Source: Methylomicrobium lacus LW14 (GTDB lineage: Bacteria > Pseudomonadota > Gammaproteobacteria > Methylococcales > Methylomonadaceae). From it: a stretch of 64,000 nucleotides of DNA. The notes beneath the pieces are model-generated. The model was not told the origin of the DNA. It was given only the letters and a program-made list of their open reading frames with translations, and searched no databases. The position numbers were made by a program, and so were the translations under genes. Shown here piece by piece: positions 26,256-35,962 of the stretch; position 1 is the stretch's first letter; every line of letters begins with the position of its first letter. The DNA lies in assembly GCF_000527095.1 (NCBI RefSeq), contig NZ_AZUN01000001.1, positions 1,488,001 to 1,552,000 on the forward strand, read 5' to 3'.

Positions 26256-26852
26256 ATGTTGACATGGTCCACCGTTTTCGAAACCAAACTTGAACTCATT
26301 GATACCCAGCACAAAACCTTATTCGAAATGGTCAGCGCGTTGACCAATGTCGCGCCCGCGGAACGCACCGAACAACGCCTCGATCAAATTCTTGATGCTT
26401 TATTTGATTATACGCAAGAGCATTTCGTCGATGAAGAAGTGCTCATGACGCATTACAAGCTGGACGAACAATATATGCGGCTGCAACACATGGAGCATAA
26501 ATCGTTCATTTACGACATTACGCAAATGCGCAGTCGTGTCACCGATGCCGAAGACCTGTCGGAACAGTTTGACCGAGTGGCGCGTTTTGCCACGTCCTGG
26601 CTGGTTTACCACACGCTTCGGGTCGATTTGATGATTCCTAAGCAAATTGTATTGATAAGGCACGGCAAAACACCCGCCGAAGCGTTTGCAATGGTCAAAC
26701 AGGGCGGATGCTCCCCGGAAGTATCGAAACTGGTCCTTGATGCGGTACTGCATTTATGGGACGAGGCCATGGAACGGGTGCATGCCCTGGAAGGACAATT
26801 AGCAAAGACAAATAGCCACACGGATGCCGCCCTACCCGTCAAGCCTAAATGA
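26256..26852 (+). CDS. Bacteriohemerythrin-like protein
   Basis: A 198-residue protein. The N-terminal hemerythrin four-helix domain (about residues 1-130) normally binds O2 at a di-iron site. Ligands seen are His19, His56 and Glu60 (HFVDEE), His81 and the HTLRVD segment. At the first position of the HxxxH pair the residue is Gln77, with His78 next to it (LQHMEHKSF), so the site may be altered. A C-terminal extension of about 60 residues is helical and unlike typical short bacteriohemerythrins. AGGAG precedes the ATG. Convergent with the MltD-like gene. Confidence 0.85.
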   Translation: MLTWSTVFETKLELIDTQHKTLFEMVSALTNVAPAERTEQRLDQILDALFDYTQEHFVDEEVLMTHYKLDEQYMRLQHMEHKSFIYDITQMRSRVTDAEDLSEQFDRVARFATSWLVYHTLRVDLMIPKQIVLIRHGKTPAEAFAMVKQGGCSPEVSKLVLDAVLHLWDEAMERVHALEGQLAKTNSHTDAALPVKPK

Positions 26853-26872
26853 CAACATTGAGTTGATAAGGC

Positions 26873-26891
26873 TGGCGTTTTTAAAACGCCA
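26873..26891. terminator. Possible bidirectional terminator
   Basis: TGGCGTTTT (26873-26881) and AAAACGCCA (26883-26891) form a 9-bp palindrome with one central base, between two convergent genes. It reads the same on both strands, but an actual hairpin would open several A-T pairs and leave a short G-C stem, so strength is doubtful. Confidence 0.35.
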
Positions 26892-26964
26892 AAACACAAA
26901 TTCGCTAGGGACCGGATTATCTGACAGGGCCTCCAAAGAATTGAGGATAGATTCAATCTAAAGG

Positions 26965-28767
26965 TTAAGCCAAAGACTGCCCCATAGGCGACAATGGGCT
27001 TTGTTCACCCTCCACGCTAAGCGATAAAAAGGGCGTTGCAAATTTCGGCACAGCAGAGGGTTTTCTGAACACCCACTCGCTGACCCAAGACAGTGCAGGA
27101 TCATATAAATCCCTGTAAGCTTCCGGTTTTTCTTTCAGGACAACGGTTTTCAGCGGCGAAGCGGGTTCCGACATGAATTGGGCTATGCTCGCTAAACGCT
27201 GGCGAAGTTGGTTCGCATTACCCTGCGGCATCAGAAAATCATAGGAACGCTTACGCAATAAGGTGGAGCCTAGATAACTGGGATTAAGCCTCGCGAATTG
27301 ATCATGCCGTAAATCGGCCAGCTTGGCGATCGTGGCGATTTCTTTGTCTGCCAGATAGTTCACGTCGAATTCATGGTCAATGCTGACCTTGACAAAATAC
27401 GGCTCGTTTTTAATGGCAGGCAGTTCGATTCCATAGCCGGCTGGGCAGGCGAAGATTTTGGACAGCGCCAGCAAGCGCGGGACATAATCCTGCGTTTCTT
27501 CGGGTAACTGTAACGACCAGAAATCGGCCGGTAAACCTTCGGCCTGATTACGGCTGATCGCATTATCTACCGTGGCTTGTCCCGAATTATAAGCCGCCAA
27601 GGCAAGCAACCAATCCCCGTTAAAATGGTGATATAAACCGCTTAGGAAACGGATGGCCGCCTGGGTGGATTTTGGAATATCCAGCCGTTCGTCATAATCC
27701 GGTCTTTGCACCAGATTGTAATCCATGCCGGTGCTGGGAATGAATTGCCACAGCCCTTTCGCGCTTTTAGGTGACTCCGCCGTGGGCTGATAAGCGCTTT
27801 CAACAATAGGCAGCAATGCCAGCTCCAGCGGCAACCGATATTGACTGAGCTCTTCGACGATATGGTAAAGGTAGGGATGCGCGCGTTCGGCCACGCGATA
27901 AAGAAAATCAGGATTCCGGGTATAAGCCGCGATGAATTTATCGATGCGTTGATTAATCGCAGTTTGTTGACTTTGAGGTCCTGCCGGACTATCCCCTTTT
28001 TCGGGCAGGTTGCCTTTGCGCTGTTGTTGAGTATCCGCCTTGACCGCGGCCAGTTGCGACTCGGTGCAGGGCGTTGCCGTTTTTACAGGCTTACCCCTGC
28101 GAAGGAGTTTCGCTAAGGACGTTAGCACCTTATCGCTGTCGAGCCCGCTTGTTGATTCCCTTAACTCCCCGAGAGCCTTCTTCCGGAGAAAATCGGGGTG
28201 AGCCCCCCCGATTTCCCTTTGTCCCTTCAGTTTCAGTAAGGCCATTTTGTTATCCGTTTCGAGCGCGTTTCCTTGATGCGTCTTAACCGAAGGCGGCGTA
28301 CACCCGCTATCCGTTGTTGCGGCAGTTTTCGCACCCAACAGTTTCCTGCCAAGCTCGGTATAGCGAGGCTGACCGAATTTCGCGCGGCCTAATTCGGTAT
28401 AGTGTTGAACAGGTACGGTCGCTGTTTGCGGAGGATTGTTCGGGGTAGGTCTTGAAAAGCCCGGTATGCCGTCAGAGTCTTTACGTATTTTCATCATAGC
28501 CGGCGAAGATCGGGAGTGAATGACGGCATCCGTCAATCCGGAACGCGCGTCATTTGTCGGTCCCCGTGTATTTACCGCGATAGGACTTGGAATTTTCATT
28601 CCCGAACGAATTCGCGCCCACACATCGACCGCGCCGGCAGACGGCTTCTTTCCGGAATGGGCCTTGTGTTTGATTATTTTGGACGCTGTGGCGGCGCCGG
28701 CTTCGGGAACATGCGTGGCTAAGGAGATGCCGATCACAAGAGTGAAGATCCGCAGTAATAATCGCAT
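26965..28767 (-). CDS. MltD-like lytic transglycosylase (GH23)
   Basis: A 600-residue exported protein. The signal peptide (1-25, ending GAGA) is followed by a long low-complexity Lys/Ser/Pro linker (about 26-270) and a GH23 SLT domain (about 280-440). Catalytic Glu323 lies in LALLPIVESAYQP, followed by SAKGLWQFIPSTG and LLALAAYNSGQATV. The C-terminal segment (about 450-520) resembles the region before LysM repeats in MltD, but no clear LysM repeat is seen. It would cleave peptidoglycan in the periplasm; the long linker is unusual. GGGGG precedes the ATG. Confidence 0.88.
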   Translation of the reverse strand: MRLLLRIFTLVIGISLATHVPEAGAATASKIIKHKAHSGKKPSAGAVDVWARIRSGMKIPSPIAVNTRGPTNDARSGLTDAVIHSRSSPAMMKIRKDSDGIPGFSRPTPNNPPQTATVPVQHYTELGRAKFGQPRYTELGRKLLGAKTAATTDSGCTPPSVKTHQGNALETDNKMALLKLKGQREIGGAHPDFLRKKALGELRESTSGLDSDKVLTSLAKLLRRGKPVKTATPCTESQLAAVKADTQQQRKGNLPEKGDSPAGPQSQQTAINQRIDKFIAAYTRNPDFLYRVAERAHPYLYHIVEELSQYRLPLELALLPIVESAYQPTAESPKSAKGLWQFIPSTGMDYNLVQRPDYDERLDIPKSTQAAIRFLSGLYHHFNGDWLLALAAYNSGQATVDNAISRNQAEGLPADFWSLQLPEETQDYVPRLLALSKIFACPAGYGIELPAIKNEPYFVKVSIDHEFDVNYLADKEIATIAKLADLRHDQFARLNPSYLGSTLLRKRSYDFLMPQGNANQLRQRLASIAQFMSEPASPLKTVVLKEKPEAYRDLYDPALSWVSEWVFRKPSAVPKFATPFLSLSVEGEQSPLSPMGQSLA

Positions 28768-28977
28768 AATCGTTACCCCCGACTCATAGACCCTGGCGGA
28801 TATTGGCGGCTTGGGTCATTCACGGTCCAGGCAACCTGATACTCAGGTTGCTAGATCAAAAAGCGGCCATTGGCGAGGGTAATGCAAAAATATTTTCCCT
28901 TTGTGACTATTGTATCGGTAAAATAAAAAACACATAAGCTTTATTTAAGATTTTTTCCCAAGCAGGCCCCACTTTAG

Positions 28978-29202
28978 GTTATTGCCGAACACCTGCACAG
29001 CAAGATACGCCTCGTAACGCCGGCACAACGCCACCGTGACCAGGACAAGGCCATCCTGGCCAAACGGGTCGAGGTCTATGCGGCCGCCAAAGCCAAACAC
29101 CCGGAGCGCTGGTCAAGAGACATCCGAAACTGGGATCCAGTCGGCGCCGTTACCCTCAACCCCGACAAGGCAACGCGAGAAAACTTGAAGACAGCCGCAT
29201 GA
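28978..29202 (+). pseudogene. IS3-family transposase C-terminal fragment
   Basis: An open frame of 74 codons with no start encodes IRLVTPAQRHR, then DKAILAKRVEVYAAAKAKHPERWS and RNWDPVGAVTLNP. This matches the end of IS3-type OrfB transposases (typically PERWSG then W-PVG-V-LNP). The integrase core is absent. It ends with TGA at 29200-29202. It is a remnant at the border of the RHS region. Confidence 0.7.
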
Positions 29203-29232
29203 TTTTTGCGACAACTATCTTGAAAAACACCG

Positions 29233-29306
29233 CGGGCGCCGTCGTACAGGTAGGTTTCCGTATCGGTGGCCGTGCTGCATGCCATCGACGTGCGGCGGCA
29301 TCGTAG
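29233..29306 (-). pseudogene. Displaced fragment of the RHS gene
   Basis: Bases 29233-29283 are identical (51 bp) to 32276-32326 inside the RHS gene, in the same orientation, and about 20 further bases match with a few differences. In frame on the minus strand it encodes MACSTATDTETYLYDGAR, which overlaps the YD-repeat segment of the intact protein. It lies between IS3 and ISAzo13 remnants. It is probably a leftover of another RHS copy or tip. Confidence 0.8.
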
Positions 29307-29411
29307 GATACCTCAGTAGGATAAGCGCCTAACAAAAAGTTCACATGTATTGTTTTCTGGCGAACCCAACAAGCAAAGGACTGCTGACCGAGAAATACCT
29401 GTTGATTTATT

Positions 29412-30736
29412 GCTAAGGATTTCGTCAAAAACAACTTCCCTAAATGAAAGTGAATTAGCGGATAATAACACGCCATCGACAACGCAAATCCCAACAGGAC
29501 ATGATTGGTTACGAGCCTGCAATAGAAGTCAAAATGCAACGCCTTTTTGCGAGCCTATCCGAGAAAGATAGGCGCCGCTATGCCGGCATAGAAGCCGCCA
29601 AGCTGGGGCATGGCGGCATTGATTATATCGCCCGACTATTTGCCCTGGACCCCAAGACCATCCGCCGGGGCCAGTTGGAACTCGACGCGACCGATGACCC
29701 GGCAGCGGATCGGGTCCGAAAAAAAAGGTGGGGGCCGGAAAACGGCGCTTGAGCAATCGGCGCAGTTGGAGACTCACTTTCTCGACCTGTTGGCGGACTT
29801 CACCGCCGGCGACCCGATGCGCGAAGGCGTCTTGTGGACGAATCTGTCGTGTGGCGAAATCAGTCGGCGCTTGGGCGCGAAAGCGACGCCGGTCAGCCCG
29901 AACACGGTGCGCAAACTGTTGAAAAAACACAAATTAGGTCGGCGTAAAGCGCGCAAGAAAAAGGCGTTGGGGGCTCACCCTGACCGCAATGCCCAGTTCG
30001 AAAACATCGCCCGGCTCAAAGACGCGTATCTGAGCGCAGGCGATCCGGTGCTCAGCATCGATACCAAAAAGAAAGAACTGCTGGGCGATTTCGCCCGCGA
30101 CGGTTACACCTACACGCAGGTGCCGGTCGACACCCTGGACCATGATTTTCCTAGCGTCGGCAACGGAAAATTGATCCCGCATGGGCTCTATGATTTAGCG
30201 CGGAACGAAGGCACGATACACCTCAACACCAGCCACGATACCAGCGAATTGTGCTGTGCCAGCATTGCCCAATGGTGGCAACGGCACGGCAACCGGCACT
30301 ATCCCGAAGCGCGCAGGTTGCTCATCCTCTGCGATGGCGGCGGCAGTAATGCTGCCAATCGCCATGTGTTCAAGGAAGCGTTGCAGGCGCTGGCGACCCA
30401 ATTGGGGCTGGAAATTCGCATTGCGCATTATCCGCCGTATTGCTCAAAACATAATCCGATTGAACATCGCCTGTTTCCGCACATCACCCGCGCCTGCCAA
30501 GGCATCGTCTTTCATTCGCTCGCCATTGCCAAGCAGTTCATGGAACAGGCAAGAACGTCCACCGGACTGAAGGTCACGGTGGAGGTGTTGGCGGGCGTTT
30601 ATGAGACCGGGAAAAAATGTGCTACGGATTTCCTCGAAAACATCAGGATCGTTTTTGATAAACATCTTCCTCGTTGGAATTATCGGGCTTTTCCGTAGGA
30701 GCGTTTCGGGAAGTTATTTTTGAGCAAATCCTAAGC
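29412..30736 (+). mobile_element. ISAzo13-like insertion sequence
   Basis: Terminal inverted repeats of 35 bp, 29412-29446 and 30702-30736, match at 29 of 35 positions (core AGGATTT then TCAAAAA then AACTTCCC). They enclose one transposase gene that ends four bases before the right repeat. The element is about 1.3 kb, normal for the family. The exact outer ends are uncertain by a few bases. TACCTCAGT occurs at both 29309-29317 and 30740-30748, but the left copy is too far out to be a simple target duplication. Confidence 0.75.
29501..30698 (+). pseudogene. ISAzo13-family transposase, frameshifted
   Basis: Two overlapping frames together encode a full transposase. The first (from ATG 29501) has LSEKDRRRYAGIEAAKLGHGG then IARLFALDPKTIRRG, the helix-turn-helix end. 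The second continues GGGRKTALEQ, the catalytic segment FLDLLADFT then LSIDTKKKELLG, RLLILCDGGGSNA and HYPPYCSKHNPIEHRLF. The frames meet at a run of eight A (29719-29726); seven A would restore one reading frame. Either one A was gained and the gene is dead, or polymerase slippage on the A-run still yields some protein. A -1 ribosomal shift does not reach the second frame. Confidence 0.8.
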
Positions 30737-30833
30737 GCTTACCTCAGTGTCTGACCCCATTTTTTTTGTCTGCCAAAATGTCGGTCAGCGATGAAAACGT
30801 TGCCCGACAGAAACGACTATGTAAACGAATATT

Positions 30834-31301
30834 CTAATGTTTTTTATCGTGTGCAGGGGAGCTAAAAAACAAAAACTTTATTTTCCCATAGTGGGTGATA
30901 AAAAGAATCCAAGTTAATGAGTCATCAAAAATGTCAATATCATCAACACTTGGATACCAAATGTCATAAAAGTACTTATCCAAATCAAGAAGCTTAATTT
31001 TATCAATATTATTATATTGACTCCAGTTTATATATACATATTCTGGGATGGATATATTAAGAGAAATCAGGTTTTTCTTTAAAGAAAAATCAGAATCTTC
31101 AGCGCTAACCTCTTCTTGTATATTTGATAATGAGTTTAATGTGTTGACGAGCTGCAAGCCATTAATATCACTTTTAAGTGCTAATCTATTTGCAATTTCG
31201 ACTTTTAATGCGGCAGATTCATTTTCAGTCAAATGATAAAAGCCTGGAAAAATTTGATCAGGACAACAGCTAACAAAGTTTTCAATTTTTATTTTATCCA
31301 T
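30834..31301 (-). CDS. Predicted immunity protein of the RHS toxin
   Basis: A 155-residue acidic, AT-rich gene directly after the RHS toxin gene, one base past its stop. The protein is soluble with many Asp/Asn residues (VSAEDSDFSLKKN, PSVDDIDIFDDSLTW) and no membrane segment, as is usual for cytoplasmic immunity proteins. I do not recognise the family; the assignment rests on position and base composition. ATG at 31301 has GAG nine bases upstream. An ATG at 31313 (adding MRTN) overlaps the RHS stop and is also possible. Its expected job is to bind and block the toxin domain encoded just upstream. Confidence 0.65.
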   Translation of the reverse strand: MDKIKIENFVSCCPDQIFPGFYHLTENESAALKVEIANRLALKSDINGLQLVNTLNSLSNIQEEVSAEDSDFSLKKNLISLNISIPEYVYINWSQYNNIDKIKLLDLDKYFYDIWYPSVDDIDIFDDSLTWILFITHYGKIKFLFFSSPAHDKKH

Positions 31302-31302
31302 A

Positions 31303-34300
31303 TTAGTTCTCATAATCTTCAATAGATACTGCACCATTCCTACCGCCATTACCTTTTTTACCATTTGAATAATCCCACCAATTTATATGGAATTTTGATT
31401 CTGCATCCCCTTTAGCAACGCCATCGTGTGGCGGATCTAACCTATATCCTTTTTTAGCTGTTCCCGCTTGCGGACTTCCAAATTTTCCTGGTTCCCCTTT
31501 AGGTTGTTTTCCAACTTCTTTATGTACCTTAGCCAGAGCTTCTTTATGTGCGGACAAGGATGGTTTTGTAACTAGCTGTGTTATTTTTACTGTATCTGAT
31601 GCCTTATCCGTCGCCTGACCAACCTGCCTAATCGTCCCCAGCGCAGGAACACCTGGCAGCAAACCAACCCCGTCAAGTACCGCATTTATCGCATTATCAA
31701 TGCTCGGCTGCTGAAAAAAATTAAACAGGCTTTGTGCAAAAAAACCGACATCAACAAAGTCCCAAATCGTCCCGGTCGGATCGGTATAATGCACCGGATT
31801 GCCGTTGGCATAAGTATACACATTGGTGCCGCCGTCCAATCCGATCAAATCCGGCTGCAAATAGCGCCCAGTGCGTGGCGAGTAGTAGCGGGTGTGATTG
31901 TAATGCAGACCGGAGAAGCTGTCGTAATACTGGCCGGGATAGCGCAAGTTGAAGGTGACTTTGCCGCCGTCGCCGTCCGGGTCTTCCAGGGCCGGTGTGT
32001 CTCCGTAAGGTGCCAGAGGCCAGTGCCATACCGCTTTGTCGAGATCGCCGGAAGCTCTTCGCAAATAACGCGGGGTATTCGCGAAGTCGGTCTCGATGTA
32101 ATACATCGCGGCCAGACTGCCGTCGCTGTGTTGGTCGATGACCGCCAGCGGGATGTCGCCGAGCCAGACGTAGTTGCGCGCCGAGCCGTTGCCGCTGCGT
32201 TCGTAAATCAAATGGTCGGCGGAGTCGTAAACGAAGCGGGTTTGACCGGCAGCGTTGCTTTTGTAAACCCGCCGCCGGGCGCCGTCGTACAGGTAGGTTT
32301 CCGTATCGGTGGCCGTGCTGCATGCCGTCAACGTGCGCGCGGCATCGTAGCGGTAACCGTAGCCGCCGTTGCCGGTCACAAAGCCGGACAGGTCGTAACC
32401 GTAATCGAAAGTACTGCCGGTGGGCGTGACAGTTTCACGCGACAAGCGGTTGTCGGAATAGCTCAGCGTGTTGCGGCGGAGTAGTGCACCGTTGCCGTCG
32501 TAGTTTTCCAGCCGGGTCAGGTTGCCGTTGTTGTCGTGCGCAAGCACGCTGTATTGCCGGCTTTTTACATTGGTTTGCTGTGCTAAATGATCGAGATCGT
32601 CATAGCCGAAATCGTACTCGCCATAGCCGGAGACCCGGCTGCGGACATCGTAGCGCACATTGTTTTTGTACACCAGCGTTTGGTCGGGCTTGAGCAGGCG
32701 GATGGCCGACAAGCGGCCGCCGGCATCACGGTCGCGCCAATAGCTAAGGCCGTTGCCGAACGTCAGGTTGCGCAGGCGGCCGAGCAGCGGTTGATAACGT
32801 ATGTCGTAAGCCAGCGTTAGCACAGTATTGCCGAGCAGCGCCTTGACTTCGCGAATGCGGCCGTCATTGCCGTAGCCGTATTGCAGTGCGAGGCCTCCGG
32901 GATAGGTCAGAGCGTCCAGGCGGCTGTCGGGGCCGTAGCCGGCGGTGGTCGTCAGGCCGGCGTTGTCGATCCATTGAGCCGTGGCGACAATGTCGCCGCG
33001 GGCGTTGTATTGAAAATCATCGGTTACCGTCGCTGTCGCGTTTTGGCGGCTGCGGCGGCTGAGGCGGCCTGAGTAGTTGGCGGCATGGGACTCATCACCG
33101 GCAATTGGGGTATCCCAGATTTGCGTCAGTACCGTGCCGTCGGAATAATCGCTGCGCGTCAGCCGGTCGAGGGCATCGTAACTGCGGTTGGCGCGATTGC
33201 CGTCGCTATCTTGCCGGCCGGTTGCGTTGCCGGCCAAGTCGTAGTCCGCCTGACGGTTGCCGAAATCGGGCGAACTTTCTAGGCTGCGCTTGCTGATCTC
33301 GGTATTATTCAGAGCAGTAGCCAAACCCAAGGGATCGGTGACCTTGTCGACGCGGCCGGCGGCATCATAATCCAGGCTGAACAGTGGAATTTGCGGGCCT
33401 AATGCGCCGTCGGATACCACCGCCCGACTGCGGTCGCTGACCTGCTCGAGCGCGTCATAGGCGGTAAGTTCACAAATTTCTTCGCTTAGGCAACTACGTT
33501 CGAGCAAATTGTTGGCGTTGTAAGATAATGCCTTGCTCCAACTCCGGCTGCCATCCGCTTCCGTAGCGGACAGCCCTTTTTCGTCGAAGGTTTGCGTCCA
33601 GGTTTGTTGGACGTCGTCGCTTTGCGAAACCAGGGTTTGCAGGATTTTACCGCGGCTGTCGCGCTGGTATTCAACGGTTTCGGTGATGCCGTCGTGAACC
33701 CGGCTGACGGTCTTGACCGAGCCGGCCGGCGTGTAGGTGTAGCTTAATTGACTGTTGTCGGGCCGAGTCAGGGTTTTCAAGCGGCCGTCGGTGTAGTAAT
33801 CGTAACTTGTCACGTCATTGCCGACCGAAACCGATTTAGGCTGGCGCAGTGCATTATAGGCCGTAACCGTGTGAACACCGTTAATGTCAACTTGCTCGGT
33901 AATCTGTCCGTGTTCGTTGGTGCTGATAACCTCCGTCGTCGTATGGTTCAACGCATCGGTGATTTTCCACAAATCGCCACTACTGCGATAGTCGGTCACC
34001 GTCGAGCCGTTTTCCAGGCGCGGGCCGGTTTTGACCGTCTGCAAGATTACCTGAGTGCTTGGATCATAGCTATAGCTGTAATCGGTCTGGTGGCAGGTCT
34101 TTGAGCCCGCAAAACAGCTATCGTTGACCAAGGCTTCCGTTGCGGGACGGACGATTTCCTTGACGAGGTGGCCGCGGTCGTTATATCGCCATTCCTTGGC
34201 GACTTCGCCCCGGATTTCCGATGTTTTCAGCGGAAAACGAGTGTCCCAGGTTCGGGTAGTAGTACGCGCTTCCTGAGTACCGTAGGCTTCGACTTCGGTC

Positions 34301-35586
34301 AACGGCAGGCCGCGCGAATCGTTGGTGAATTGAGTGACGTGGCCCAGAAAGTCGATTCGGGAGAGCAGGTCTCCGGATTTATTGTAGGTATAGCCTTCAT
34401 AGTCGCTATCGCAGCCGTCGCAACGAGCGCTGACGGCGCTGGAGCGGAATATCTGATTACCGCTGGGATTAACATTCTTGAATGAGCGATAATTTACAAA
34501 AGACTTGTAATTTGCCGTATCAGTATCGGCAAATTGTTCAGTTAGTTTGTATTTTTCAGGAGAAGAGTATATGACATAGCTTCGGTTTTGAATAAGATTC
34601 TTGGCGTTATGCCCCGCTCGGGTAATTTTATAATAGGAGGGATTCTTATTGCTGTTGCAAGGCCAAGCGAATGCGGTACTAATGAGGGTCTGTCCAGCTT
34701 CTGTAACGGTTTTTAGATAAGTATTGTAATAGCTAACAATGCTACCGTTATAACTACAATCAAGCTCGGCCTCTTCATATGTTCTTACTAGTTGGGCGGC
34801 AGCCGGAACGGCTGCCGGGAAAGTCACAGTGTCTGGAGTAATCCATTTCAAGCTATAGGTATAGACCTGTCCCGCCGGGTCGGTCACTGAAGCGAGAATG
34901 CCTTTGTTGTACTGAAAAATCAACCGTCTGCCGCTGGGCATATGGATGACCTCGCTGACGACTTTCGAATTCGCGGCTTGGTAATTGACGCGATGCTCTA
35001 TCCCGGAGCGATCAAAGCGTGCCACTAAGCGTTCTTTGGCATCATATGCTTCCCTTATGCCTGATTTGAAATGCATATATACCCAACGGTAGGTGGTTCC
35101 GTTGATGCTGCCATTTTTGATTAAGGTGTCACGTACATCTTTTGACCGAGGCTTCAAGGTTTCTCCAAACAGAGTACAAACTCCCATCGTACAAACCGAA
35201 ATTGTACTTAGATTGCTGGAAGATCCACCGTAACCCAAATGATTGATCAGGCAACTCGAATAACTGTGTGTCCATTCAATACCCATGGCGGCTCGATAAT
35301 CGCAGTCTTCCGCCATCACACGCTTAGGTGAAGCATTATAGCGGGCAAACTCCAAAGGAAATTGCCCTTCTCCGCGATAGTCGATTTCTTTCAGCAGTGT
35401 TGCGCCAAAATACGGCTCCGTTTGAAACTCCACTTGCGGCACCCGATATTTGTCGCTTTGCTCGATTTGCATTTGGCCGGGCAATTGCTCGTAAGGCAAA
35501 CCCGGATCAGCGAAAACCAATGAGGTATATAGAAAAATTATAAAAGTAGTTAATCGAATCAGTGGCGCATGCCCCAATGAATACAT
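31303..35586 (-). CDS. RHS-repeat protein with C-terminal polymorphic toxin domain
   Basis: A 1427-residue exported protein. The signal peptide (about 1-26, ending VFA) is followed by a long beta-rich YD-repeat region (about 380-1230) with many motifs like YNARGDIVATAQW, YDALDRLTRSDY and YDLSGFVTGNGGYGYRYD. The RHS-associated core ends GRYLQPDLIGLDGGTNVYTYANGNPVHYTDPTG (about 1235-1270), the usual cleavage boundary. The variable tip (about 1275-1427) ends KGYRLDPPH then KFHINWWDYSNGKKG, a DPPH/HIN pattern that looks like a nuclease-type toxin, though the family is not certain. The tip and immunity gene are much more AT-rich than the core, a sign of tip exchange. No secretion-system gene is nearby. 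Confidence 0.9.
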   Translation of the reverse strand: MYSLGHAPLIRLTTFIIFLYTSLVFADPGLPYEQLPGQMQIEQSDKYRVPQVEFQTEPYFGATLLKEIDYRGEGQFPLEFARYNASPKRVMAEDCDYRAAMGIEWTHSYSSCLINHLGYGGSSSNLSTISVCTMGVCTLFGETLKPRSKDVRDTLIKNGSINGTTYRWVYMHFKSGIREAYDAKERLVARFDRSGIEHRVNYQAANSKVVSEVIHMPSGRRLIFQYNKGILASVTDPAGQVYTYSLKWITPDTVTFPAAVPAAAQLVRTYEEAELDCSYNGSIVSYYNTYLKTVTEAGQTLISTAFAWPCNSNKNPSYYKITRAGHNAKNLIQNRSYVIYSSPEKYKLTEQFADTDTANYKSFVNYRSFKNVNPSGNQIFRSSAVSARCDGCDSDYEGYTYNKSGDLLSRIDFLGHVTQFTNDSRGLPLTEVEAYGTQEARTTTRTWDTRFPLKTSEIRGEVAKEWRYNDRGHLVKEIVRPATEALVNDSCFAGSKTCHQTDYSYSYDPSTQVILQTVKTGPRLENGSTVTDYRSSGDLWKITDALNHTTTEVISTNEHGQITEQVDINGVHTVTAYNALRQPKSVSVGNDVTSYDYYTDGRLKTLTRPDNSQLSYTYTPAGSVKTVSRVHDGITETVEYQRDSRGKILQTLVSQSDDVQQTWTQTFDEKGLSATEADGSRSWSKALSYNANNLLERSCLSEEICELTAYDALEQVSDRSRAVVSDGALGPQIPLFSLDYDAAGRVDKVTDPLGLATALNNTEISKRSLESSPDFGNRQADYDLAGNATGRQDSDGNRANRSYDALDRLTRSDYSDGTVLTQIWDTPIAGDESHAANYSGRLSRRSRQNATATVTDDFQYNARGDIVATAQWIDNAGLTTTAGYGPDSRLDALTYPGGLALQYGYGNDGRIREVKALLGNTVLTLAYDIRYQPLLGRLRNLTFGNGLSYWRDRDAGGRLSAIRLLKPDQTLVYKNNVRYDVRSRVSGYGEYDFGYDDLDHLAQQTNVKSRQYSVLAHDNNGNLTRLENYDGNGALLRRNTLSYSDNRLSRETVTPTGSTFDYGYDLSGFVTGNGGYGYRYDAARTLTACSTATDTETYLYDGARRRVYKSNAAGQTRFVYDSADHLIYERSGNGSARNYVWLGDIPLAVIDQHSDGSLAAMYYIETDFANTPRYLRRASGDLDKAVWHWPLAPYGDTPALEDPDGDGGKVTFNLRYPGQYYDSFSGLHYNHTRYYSPRTGRYLQPDLIGLDGGTNVYTYANGNPVHYTDPTGTIWDFVDVGFFAQSLFNFFQQPSIDNAINAVLDGVGLLPGVPALGTIRQVGQATDKASDTVKITQLVTKPSLSAHKEALAKVHKEVGKQPKGEPGKFGSPQAGTAKKGYRLDPPHDGVAKGDAESKFHINWWDYSNGKKGNGGRNGAVSIEDYEN

Positions 35587-35962
35587 TCCAATACCTTAAT
35601 GTTATTAAGCCAACAATGATTAACGATGGACACAACCGGCATTCATACCTCCAGTTGAATCATCAATCTCATCCGATGACGATTGAGCGGAGTGAATACC
35701 TCACTTGAAATTAATAATTTTTCGATCTGTGCAAATAGCCGGCAAGGCATACTGCTGAAAAGATGACAACTTGCCCGCCTAGGCTCTGTTGACACACTAT
35801 AATAGCTAGACCGGCGCCGTTCGGTTTCGCCGCACCACTCTCGATCTCAAAAAAAAACGACGTCAACCGGCCACCCGATGCAGCGCCGGATGCGCTGCGT
35901 TTATTCGGCCTTGCATTGATGTTAGGAGAACTCAGGCTTCTGGCTCCTGAACCTCGAGAACA
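35587..35962. other. Gene-free interval with a GC-rich hairpin
   Basis: About 375 bases between the RHS start and the ene-reductase stop. A perfect 7-bp stem GCAGCGC/GCGCTGC (35880-35886 and 35892-35898, loop CGGAT) is followed by GTTTATT on the plus strand. It could be a weak terminator, but both neighbours are on the minus strand, where no T-run follows. Nothing else is recognised. Confidence 0.45.

Noticed and set aside
29309..30748. TACCTCAGT at both sides of the ISAzo13-like element as a target-site duplication
   Set aside because: The left copy lies about 95 bases outside the terminal repeat, so it does not flank the element directly.
31732..32484. 250-codon plus-strand ORF inside the RHS gene
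   Set aside because: It is antisense to a strongly conserved RHS core and has Val/Ala-rich shadow composition.
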